Origin: Bacteroidota bacterium | GTDB taxonomy: Bacteria > Bacteroidota > Bacteroidia > Flavobacteriales > Flavobacteriaceae | NCBI GenBank assembly: GCA_023427845.1 | Contig: JAEYZX010000146.1 | Span: 1-9,458 of the forward strand | DNA: 9,458 bases | Direction: 5' to 3' | Shown here: piece after piece, positions 1 to 6,127 of the stretch | Numbering within the stretch: the first letter of the stretch is position 1 | Layout: every line of letters starts with the position of its first letter | Notes under the pieces: generated by a model | What the model was told of the DNA's origin: nothing | Database searches by the model: none | What the model saw: the letters and a program-made list of their open reading frames with translations, nothing else | Position numbers and translations under genes: made by a program

Positions 1-1
1 T

Positions 2-883
2 GTGGAAACAGCATGCCATTCGCAACAGATCGTGGCCGATTTTACGGTTTATAATATTGGAGCCACAAATCCACTTCCGGCAAACGTGCCGATTGCGATC
101 TATGCAAACGGAATCAAGGTTGGGTCGACCTCCACATCGGGCGCAATCCCTGTTGACGGCAGCCAGTCGGGAACCGTAACAATCACTTTGCCTGCCGGTA
201 TTCCGTACGATTTTGAACTCACTTTTGTGGTTGATGAAAATGCACTCGGGAACAGCACGGTGATTGAAATGAACGAAGACAATAATTCGGATATGTGGCA
301 GGTGAGCCTGCAGCAGCCGCCACTGATAAACATTCCGCAGCCTTTGATCATCTGCAATAAAGGCACCGGAAACAATGTGTTCGATTTTTCGGGTTATGAC
401 GAAATTATCGCAACCGATCCTACTCACATTGTCCAATTTTTTGCTACGCAGCAAGATGCCGAAAACAACGCAAATCCGATTCTTGATCCGTCAAATTTTT
501 ATCCGCTGGAAATTCCTGCAACGATATTTGTCCGCGTTGACGACGACGATTGCCACGCACTGGCTTCATTTGAGCTAAACACCCGAAACTGTCCGCCGAT
601 CGTTTACAATTATGTTTCGGTCAACAATGATGGCGTTAATGATTATTTCCACATTGAAGGCTTGCGTGACATATTCCTGAACCATAAACTCGAGGTGTAC
701 AACCGATGGGGCGCCCTGGTGTGGAGCGGCGACAATAATTCTCCGGAGTGGGACGGGATTGCCACCAAAGGCATCATTTTTCCCGATGGAAAAATCCCCG
801 ATGGCACGTACTACTACGTTTTACATTTGAACGACCCTGATTATGCCGAGCCGTTGAAAGGATTTTTATACCTCATGCATTAG
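2..883 (+). CDS. Type IX-secreted surface protein, C-terminal part (CARDB-like domain plus type B sorting domain); 5' end outside window
   Basis: The reading frame is open to the left edge, so these 293 residues are the end of a longer protein; the GTG at position 2 is probably not the true start. Residues about 10-102 resemble a CARDB-type beta-sandwich: an NIG near the start, YANG..VGS in the middle, then VVDEN and a closing E.NEDNN. Residues about 108-197 form a linker-like segment with FFATQQDAENNANPI and a FVRVDDDDC strand, a repeat style common in large flavobacterial surface proteins. Residues about 197-293 match the gliding-motility-associated C-terminal domain used as a type B sorting signal for the type IX secretion system: NNDGVNDYFHIEGL (208-221), VYNRWGALVW (232-241), WDG (250-252), DGTYYYVL (267-274) and a final GFLYL strand. 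The protein is therefore probably exported across the outer membrane and anchored or released by this system. Whether it acts in adhesion or another surface role cannot be told from the tail. Its stop overlaps the convergent channel gene. Confidence 0.9.
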   Translation: METACHSQQIVADFTVYNIGATNPLPANVPIAIYANGIKVGSTSTSGAIPVDGSQSGTVTITLPAGIPYDFELTFVVDENALGNSTVIEMNEDNNSDMWQVSLQQPPLINIPQPLIICNKGTGNNVFDFSGYDEIIATDPTHIVQFFATQQDAENNANPILDPSNFYPLEIPATIFVRVDDDDCHALASFELNTRNCPPIVYNYVSVNNDGVNDYFHIEGLRDIFLNHKLEVYNRWGALVWSGDNNSPEWDGIATKGIIFPDGKIPDGTYYYVLHLNDPDYAEPLKGFLYLMH

Positions 884-1479
884 TGCGTAAGTTGCGGCAA
901 CGACCATTTGTACTTTACTGCCAACAACCTTATGACAATGATCGCCAGCGTTGTGATCAGCAACACAATATCGTCTTCTAGATTGAAATAGCGTAGTGCA
1001 AAGTATAAAACACCACCGAAGATGCAGATTGTTGCATAGATTTCCTTTTGGAAAATTACGGGAATGTCGTTGCATAAAATGTCGCGGATGACGCCGCCGA
1101 AACATGCTGTCATTGTTCCGAGTGCAATGCAGATAACAGGATGCAGCCCAATGGCGATCCCTTTTTCGAGTCCGATTAAGGTAAAAACGCCAAGCCCGAT
1201 CGTATCGAAAAGCAATAATGAAGTGCGGAATCTGTCGAGTTTCCTCCGAAATAAAACAGAAACGAAATAACTAACGATAATTGCATATACAAAATTCAGG
1301 TCGCGCATCCATGCAACCGGTGTCGCGCCAATCATCATGTCACGCAATGTTCCTCCGCCCACAGCCGTTGCAAATCCGATAATGAAAACGCCAAACGGAT
1401 CGAATCGCTTACTGATTGCGAGCAGCGCACCCGATACCGCAAATGCCAATGTTCCGATTATTTCAAGTAAGTAAAACAT
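880..1479 (-). CDS. Trimeric intracellular cation channel (TRIC)/UPF0126 family membrane protein
   Basis: This 199-residue protein is the usual length for the prokaryotic TRIC/UPF0126 family (YicG/YadS type). It consists almost entirely of hydrophobic helices, probably seven, arranged as two homologous halves. The first half carries FAVSGALLA (13-21), FDPFGV (26-31) and GGGTLRD (41-47). The second repeats the pattern with GVFTLIG (97-103), FGGVIRD (127-133) and LCNDIPVIFQKEIYA (135-149). The glycine-rich kinks followed by RD are the family hallmark and line the pore in solved TRIC structures. The family has been reported as potassium/sodium-conducting channels, and some members have been proposed as glycine transporters, so the substrate here is open. 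The ATG directly follows the RDD stop codon (TAG then ATG, no spacer), implying co-transcription and probable translational coupling with RDD. The 3' end overlaps the surface-protein gene by four bases. Confidence 0.92.
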   Translation of the reverse strand: MFYLLEIIGTLAFAVSGALLAISKRFDPFGVFIIGFATAVGGGTLRDMMIGATPVAWMRDLNFVYAIIVSYFVSVLFRRKLDRFRTSLLLFDTIGLGVFTLIGLEKGIAIGLHPVICIALGTMTACFGGVIRDILCNDIPVIFQKEIYATICIFGGVLYFALRYFNLEDDIVLLITTLAIIVIRLLAVKYKWSLPQLTH

Positions 1480-2223
1480 CTACATCGATTGTGTATAATA
1501 GTTGTAATCTTTCAAAATGACTGAAATAAATTCCGAATCAGATTTTTCGTTCTTTGTGATTCCGGTAACCGACTCGATTTTCATGCGCAGCTTTTCGAGC
1601 ATCGCAAAATCGCCTTTGTTTCGCGCGGCATGAAACATCTCTTTGATGATCCGCATGTCGTTATCCGAGAGTTTGATGACCAGCGGATACACCGGAACAT
1701 ATTCCTCATCAAGTTCTTCCAGGATCGTATGCGAAATGCTGATGTTGTTCTTGAGCGTGATTACTGCGGTTCCGGCCGCCATGTCGCCAAGTCGCTGATT
1801 TTTTGACGAAACCGCTATCGATATTAGTGCGATGATCCCGTTCAACATCGAAATGTCGATGATACGGAAAAACCACCGCATCAAATAATCACCGAATGAT
1901 GCCTGATAGCCGTCAATTTTCACAACCTTGATTTTCAACAACTTTTTTCCGAATGTTTGTCCCTCGAAAATGGTTTCAAGCGTAAGGGTATAGATAATTA
2001 CCGGAAAATAAAAAATCAACAGTAACGCGATCCCACTCCATCGGTCCAACGTATCGAGCAGCCTGCTAAAACCCATCCAGTGAAAGAACACCACAAAAAT
2101 AACGACGCAATACGCAATCTTGATCACAAAATCGGTCAGATACGCAAGGATCCGGTCCGACAGCGGTGCAGCCGTGAAATTGATTTCGACATTTTGAGCC
2201 GTGTTTATCGATAATTGGGTCAT
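1480..2223 (-). CDS. RDD family membrane protein with C-terminal cytosolic extension
   Basis: Residues about 18-160 form an RDD domain: an initial amphipathic segment, RILAYLTDF with R24 and D31, helices at about 33-50 and 64-85, the loop GQTFGKKLLKIKVV (88-101), then R120/D123 in FFRIID, and NQRLGDMAAGT (142-152) near the last helix. RDD proteins are small integral membrane proteins of mostly unknown role; a few have been linked to ion exchange or antiporter activity. Residues about 160-247 form a soluble tail after the last helix, charged and predicted mostly helical, containing LSDNDMRIIKEMF. This tail is not part of the core RDD fold and probably faces the cytosol. The gene starts 20 bases from the divergent SpoIIM start and runs straight into the channel gene. 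RDD genes often accompany SpoIIM/DUF4129/MoxR/DUF58 sets, so it is probably a member of that system despite its opposite orientation. No Shine-Dalgarno sequence is visible. Confidence 0.9.
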   Translation of the reverse strand: MTQLSINTAQNVEINFTAAPLSDRILAYLTDFVIKIAYCVVIFVVFFHWMGFSRLLDTLDRWSGIALLLIFYFPVIIYTLTLETIFEGQTFGKKLLKIKVVKIDGYQASFGDYLMRWFFRIIDISMLNGIIALISIAVSSKNQRLGDMAAGTAVITLKNNISISHTILEELDEEYVPVYPLVIKLSDNDMRIIKEMFHAARNKGDFAMLEKLRMKIESVTGITKNEKSDSEFISVILKDYNYYTQSM

Positions 2224-2229
2224 ATTTTA

Positions 2230-2237
2230 TACATTAG
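2230..2237 (+). promoter_or_regulatory. Possible -7 box for the SpoIIM operon
   Basis: TACATTAG differs from the Bacteroidota -7 consensus TAnnTTTG at one base and ends six bases before the SpoIIM ATG. If used, the transcript would begin at or almost at the start codon. No TTG lies at the expected distance further upstream; the nearest (2215-2217) leaves only 12 bases of spacing. The call is weak, but there is little other room for a promoter in the 20-base divergent gap. Confidence 0.25.
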
Positions 2238-2243
2238 CCCCGA

Positions 2244-3215
2244 ATGAGAGAAGTTGCGTTTATAAAACAGAACAAACAAAAGTGGCTTGATTTCGAACAG
2301 GCGATTTTCGGTAAATCTAAAAAAAATCCCGATGAAATGGCAAGTTTGTACATCCATTTGATCAACGACCTCTCCTACGCGCAAACCTATTACCCCAAAA
2401 GCAAAACCGTAATTTACCTAAATTATTTAGCTTCACAGATTTACCAGAAGATCTACAAGACCAAACGCGAAGAAACCAACCGCATCGTTCATTTTTTTAA
2501 AACCGAAGTCCCACTCGTGGTCTATGATTATCGACGCTATTTCGTGTACGCGTTCATTTTATTTTTTGCCGCCGTAGCGATTGGCGTGGTCTCGGCGCTC
2601 TATGACGACACGTTCACGCGATTGATCATGGGCGATCAATACGTGAACATGACGCTCGAAAACATCAAAGAGGGAAATCCGGTCGCGGTATATAAATCTG
2701 GGTCGAATTGGGGCGGTTTCATCGCAATCACCATGAACAATCTTTTTGTTGGCGCAAAATGCTATCTGTTTGGCGTGTCGGGCGGAATCGGCACATTTTA
2801 CGTTTTATTATCAAACAGCATCATGATAGGGTCGTTTCAGTATTTCTTTTACGGTGAAGGCGTTCTGTGGGAAAGCGTACGGGGAATATGGATTCACGGC
2901 TCGATGGAAATCTTTGCGATGGTAGTCGAATCGGCTGCCGGTTTTATCCTTGGCGCATCGATACTTTTTCCTCGTACCTATTCGCGGATGCAATCGTTTA
3001 AAATCGGGTTCAGGAACAGTTTTAAGATATTCGTCAGTACGCTGCCCTTTACAGTTGCGGCAGGTTTCCTCGAAGGATTCATTACGCGGTATTCGATCGA
3101 CATGCCAAACTGGCTCAGCATCGGAATCATATTGGTCACGCTTTCGGCCATATCGTATTATTACCTGGTTTATCCTCATATCGTCAATCGCAAAATGGCA
3201 AAACAACTTGCGTAA
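2244..3215 (+). CDS. SpoIIM-family (stage II sporulation protein M-like) integral membrane protein
   Basis: This 323-residue protein starts with a cytosolic, helical, charged region (1-98), followed by membrane helices at about 99-118, 181-200, 222-241, 262-281 and 291-310. The SpoIIM/DUF95 signature is visible: WIHGSMEIFAMVVESAAG (216-233), with the conserved H218, G219 and E222, and later AAGFLEGFITR (272-282). In Bacillus, SpoIIM is part of the DMP complex that remodels peptidoglycan during engulfment. This organism is not expected to sporulate, and non-sporulating homologues usually sit beside MoxR/DUF58/DUF4129 genes, as here. I infer a channel-like or scaffold role in that machine. It is the first gene of the rightward operon, with the ATG at 2244 close to the divergent RDD start. 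Its last eight bases overlap the start of the DUF4129 gene. Confidence 0.9.
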   Translation: MREVAFIKQNKQKWLDFEQAIFGKSKKNPDEMASLYIHLINDLSYAQTYYPKSKTVIYLNYLASQIYQKIYKTKREETNRIVHFFKTEVPLVVYDYRRYFVYAFILFFAAVAIGVVSALYDDTFTRLIMGDQYVNMTLENIKEGNPVAVYKSGSNWGGFIAITMNNLFVGAKCYLFGVSGGIGTFYVLLSNSIMIGSFQYFFYGEGVLWESVRGIWIHGSMEIFAMVVESAAGFILGASILFPRTYSRMQSFKIGFRNSFKIFVSTLPFTVAAGFLEGFITRYSIDMPNWLSIGIILVTLSAISYYYLVYPHIVNRKMAKQLA

Positions 3216-3933
3216 GTTTTTGTACATATTGTTATTTCTGGTCGTTGCGTCGACTAACGCGCAGGAAAATGTGCTGGTTTCTGATTCAATATCGTTGCAA
3301 ATCGACTCATCGGAAATTCAAATTACGCGGTTTAGATCGGATCTGTCGGACGAATATTCGGGAAGGGAATTCATCTACGAATACAAAGAACCCGAAAAAA
3401 CGGCATGGGATCGTTTCAAGGAATGGCTGGCATTTAAAATTTCAGAACTTTTCGGTCTTGGCACTACCGAAAAATCACTTTCGGTTGTTGGCACGGTAGT
3501 AAAAGTAATCGCCGGGCTGATCGTAATTTTCGTCGTTTACCTGATTGTACGCGCCATTCTGAAGAAAGAAGGCATGTGGATATTTGGCCGCGACCTCAGC
3601 CGTAAAGTAGTTTACCATGATGATGTAGCACTCAACCTTAAGGCAACCGATTTCGAAAAACTTGTAAAGGAAACGATCGATTCAGGGCAACTGCGGCTCG
3701 CTATCCGATTTTACTATTTATGGTTGCTGAAGACACTTTCGCAGCGCGGAACGATTCAATTCGACCCCGATAAAACAAACTCCGATTATCTGCATGAAAT
3801 CGGAAATGCATCCCAAAAGGACGAATTCGCCTATCTGTCGTATCTGTATAATTATATCTGGTACGGTGCATTCGATATTGACGCGGCCACATTCGAAAAG
3901 GCAAAAAATGCATTTGAAAAAGCAATCCGATGA
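3208..3933 (+). CDS. DUF4129 domain-containing protein with signal peptide and one membrane helix (TTG start)
   Basis: I place the start at TTG 3208, which overlaps the end of SpoIIM by eight bases and gives 241 residues. From this codon the protein opens as MRKFLYILLFLVVASTNAQE, a convincing signal peptide with probable cleavage after about residue 18 or 19. The frame is open upstream to an ATG at 2950, but that start would put over 80 non-family residues before the signal peptide and overlap SpoIIM by 266 bases. The mature N-terminal part (20-92) would be periplasmic. A membrane helix spans about 94-118. The cytosolic part carries the DUF4129 domain (about 147-236): FEKLVKETIDSGQLRLAIR, then YLWLLKTLSQRG, DKTNSDYL (188-195) and YNYIWYGAFDID (214-225). 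DUF4129 domains occur in MoxR/DUF58 loci and at the end of transglutaminase-like membrane proteins; their function is unknown. The stop overlaps the next gene's start as ATGA. Confidence 0.88.
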   Translation: MRKFLYILLFLVVASTNAQENVLVSDSISLQIDSSEIQITRFRSDLSDEYSGREFIYEYKEPEKTAWDRFKEWLAFKISELFGLGTTEKSLSVVGTVVKVIAGLIVIFVVYLIVRAILKKEGMWIFGRDLSRKVVYHDDVALNLKATDFEKLVKETIDSGQLRLAIRFYYLWLLKTLSQRGTIQFDPDKTNSDYLHEIGNASQKDEFAYLSYLYNYIWYGAFDIDAATFEKAKNAFEKAIR

Positions 3934-5114
3934 CGAAATTGAAAATATATATTGGGTTGTTGATACTGCTTTTCGCGGTGATCATCGTATTGGATAGGGG
4001 GCGGCCGCGGCCAATCGACTGGCGGCCGACCTACTCCACCAACGACAAAATTCCGTTAGGGCTGTATATCCTCAACAACGAAATCGACAACCTCACCGAT
4101 TATTCCGTTTCGCGATTTGACGTAACGCCTTACGAATATCTTGAGCAGTCGTACGATTACGATTCGCTGGTGGCCGATTACAATATCGACGGTACGATTC
4201 TTTCGATCGCGCAACCGATAGACGATGAATCGGCAAAGGAACTTTTCTATTTTGTAAGCCGTTACAATTCGGCTTTCCTTAGCATGAAGACGTTTCCGAA
4301 ATTGCTTCTCGACAGCCTTAAACTAGAAGTCGGCAATAAGATCAACCTGACCGACAGCATACCGCTCTGGATGGCAAATCCACAACTGGGTTCCGAAAAA
4401 TATTATTTTGCCGAAGACGCAGGGAATTCGTATTTTTCTAAAATCGATCCGGCAAATACCACAATACTCGGATATCAGGGAACCGACAGCGCGCGTGCGA
4501 ATTTTATCAAAGTGCGGTATCAAAACGGTGATTTTTATCTGCATACACAGCCGGCGGCATTTTCGAATTTTCATCTGCTGAAACCCAACCACCGCAAATA
4601 TGCCGAAAACGTACTCGCTTATTTGCCTGAAGACAACATTTATTGGTACACGCGTGCATCCGAAACCGGGGTATCCGCATCGCCATTACGATATGTTTTT
4701 GGTCAGCCGGCATTGGCCTGGGCGTGGTACCTGTTTGTTTTTGGGATGCTGTTCTTTATGTTCTTCAACGCCAAACGCAAACAGCGGATTGTTCCCGTAA
4801 TTACACCACTTCGAAATACAACGGTCGAATTTGCGAAAACAATCGGCAACCTGTATTATCAGGAAGGCGATCACGACACGATTATCGATAAGAAAATCAT
4901 ATATTTCCTTGAACGCATCCGAAGTGAATATTTAATCGACACATCGAAACTCGACGACGATTTTATTCGTAAACTGCACCAAAAATCAGGAAAAGACATC
5001 CTACTCATCGAACGCGCGGTACTGCTGATCAACATGCACCGGAAAAGCTACCACGGAAGTGTCGAAGACGACCTGATCCAAATTAATAACGCGATTGAAA
5101 AAATCATACACTGA
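3930..5114 (+). CDS. DUF4350-like membrane protein with large extracytoplasmic domain and cytosolic tail
   Basis: This 394-residue protein has an N-terminal membrane anchor (about 6-22), an extracytoplasmic domain (about 23-260), a second helix (about 263-281, WAWYLFVFGMLFFMFF) and a cytosolic tail (282-394). The start of the outer domain, DWRPTYSTNDKIPLGLYIL, matches the DUF4350 pattern of a tryptophan/proline segment followed by K.P.G, and IDGTILSIAQPI fits the strand that follows. Domains of this type are thought to be related to the glutamine-amidotransferase-like fold also found in GldG-type ABC auxiliary proteins; no catalytic residues are recognisable, so a binding role is more likely. 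The tail is mostly helical and highly charged, with PLRNTTVEFAKTIGNLYY (293-310) just inside the membrane. The gene overlaps DUF4129 by four bases (ATGA) and MoxR by one (TGATG), consistent with one transcript and coupled translation. The assignment rests on context plus moderate sequence resemblance. Confidence 0.8.
   Translation: MTKLKIYIGLLILLFAVIIVLDRGRPRPIDWRPTYSTNDKIPLGLYILNNEIDNLTDYSVSRFDVTPYEYLEQSYDYDSLVADYNIDGTILSIAQPIDDESAKELFYFVSRYNSAFLSMKTFPKLLLDSLKLEVGNKINLTDSIPLWMANPQLGSEKYYFAEDAGNSYFSKIDPANTTILGYQGTDSARANFIKVRYQNGDFYLHTQPAAFSNFHLLKPNHRKYAENVLAYLPEDNIYWYTRASETGVSASPLRYVFGQPALAWAWYLFVFGMLFFMFFNAKRKQRIVPVITPLRNTTVEFAKTIGNLYYQEGDHDTIIDKKIIYFLERIRSEYLIDTSKLDDDFIRKLHQKSGKDILLIERAVLLINMHRKSYHGSVEDDLIQINNAIEKIIH
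4002..4028 (+). repeat. GC-rich inverted repeat (7-base arms) inside the DUF4350-like gene
   Basis: CGGCCGC at 4002-4008 is perfectly complementary to GCGGCCG at 4022-4028, leaving a 13-base loop. The left arm also overlaps a 10-base perfect palindrome, GGCCGCGGCC (4003-4012). The element begins about 70 bases into the gene, over codons for the arginine/proline-rich segment just after the first membrane helix. It is far richer in G+C than its surroundings. It could slow ribosomes after the membrane anchor emerges, but a chance product of Arg/Pro/Gly codons is equally plausible. Confidence 0.35.
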
Positions 5115-6127
5115 TGGAAAACACCGATTTTACTCCGAATGAACCGCAAAACGACAATGTGAATTTTGAATCCCGGCTCGACCTCGCACCGCTTTTGAAC
5201 AGCATTACCGACATTAGACGGGAGCTCGGAAGCGTAATCGTCGGGCAAACAAAAATGATCGATCAACTGCTGGTTGCAATACTCTCAAACGGCCACGTTT
5301 TGCTCGAAGGCGTTCCCGGAGTCGCAAAAACAATTACCGCAAAGCTACTTGCCAAAACACTCAGCATCGGCTTTAGCCGTATCCAGTTCACGCCCGATCT
5401 GATGCCGTCGGACATTTTGGGAACCTCGGTCTATGATTTAAAGAAATCCGAATTCGAATTCAAAAAAGGCCCTATTTTCTCTAATCTGATCCTGATTGAT
5501 GAAATCAACCGCGCGCCGGCCAAAACACAGGCGGCCTTATTTGAGGTCATGGAAGAACGCCAGATCACGATGGATGGTGAGCGCTATCAACTGGCGGCAC
5601 CGTTCCTGGTCATCGCCACGCAAAACCCGATCGAACAGGAAGGAACGTATCGTTTGCCTGAAGCGCAACTCGATCGTTTCCTGTTTAAAATCGTAGTCGA
5701 TTATCCAAACCTTGCCGAGGAAGTCGACATCATCGAACGCGAACACAAACTCCAGGATCACGGGAAGCTTGAAAACATCAAACAAATCCTGACCGGCACC
5801 GACATCGTAAAATACCAGTCGCTCGTAAAACAAATATTGATCGAACCCCACCTGATCGAATATATCGCCAAAATTGTAATCAACACACGCGAAAATGCGT
5901 TCCTTTATCTGGGCGCATCGCCACGTGCCTCAATCGCGATCTTGAATGCCGCAAAAGGTTTCGCCGCGATAAACGGACGCGATTTCGTAACTCCGGAAGA
6001 CATCAGGGATGCGACAATCCCGGTCCTTCAACACCGTGTGATTGTGGCGCCGGAACGCGAAATGGAAGGGATTTCGGCAGTCCAGATTATCGGTCAAATC
6101 ATCGAATCGGTTGAAATTCCACGTTAG
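5114..6127 (+). CDS. MoxR-family AAA+ ATPase
   Basis: This 337-residue protein has the typical MoxR length and all AAA+ elements: Walker A GVPGVAKT (66-73), Walker B LILIDE (125-130, with D129/E130) followed by INRAPAKTQAALFEVMEE, sensor 1 in ATQNPIEQEGTYRLPEAQLDRF (168-189), and the lid with sensor 2 LGASPRAS (266-273, R271). The ATPase should therefore be active and form a cytosolic ring. MoxR proteins act as chaperone-like ATPases that mature or remodel protein complexes, usually with a vWA-domain partner encoded next door. Here that partner is the DUF58 protein, whose GTG start overlaps the MoxR stop by one base (TAGTG). The N-terminal 20 residues are polar and probably disordered. The ATG at 5114 overlaps the stop of the preceding gene (TGATG) and lacks a Shine-Dalgarno sequence, suggesting translation by re-initiation. 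Confidence 0.96.
   Translation: MENTDFTPNEPQNDNVNFESRLDLAPLLNSITDIRRELGSVIVGQTKMIDQLLVAILSNGHVLLEGVPGVAKTITAKLLAKTLSIGFSRIQFTPDLMPSDILGTSVYDLKKSEFEFKKGPIFSNLILIDEINRAPAKTQAALFEVMEERQITMDGERYQLAAPFLVIATQNPIEQEGTYRLPEAQLDRFLFKIVVDYPNLAEEVDIIEREHKLQDHGKLENIKQILTGTDIVKYQSLVKQILIEPHLIEYIAKIVINTRENAFLYLGASPRASIAILNAAKGFAAINGRDFVTPEDIRDATIPVLQHRVIVAPEREMEGISAVQIIGQIIESVEIPR

Noticed and set aside
2950..3207. Upstream in-frame extension of the DUF4129 gene from ATG 2950
   Set aside because: It overlaps conserved SpoIIM coding sequence in another frame, and the extra residues are unlike any protein domain. The signal peptide begins at 3208.
2811..3227. A 138-residue minus-strand frame antisense to SpoIIM
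   Set aside because: No domain or start context, and it is fully covered by a recognised gene on the other strand.
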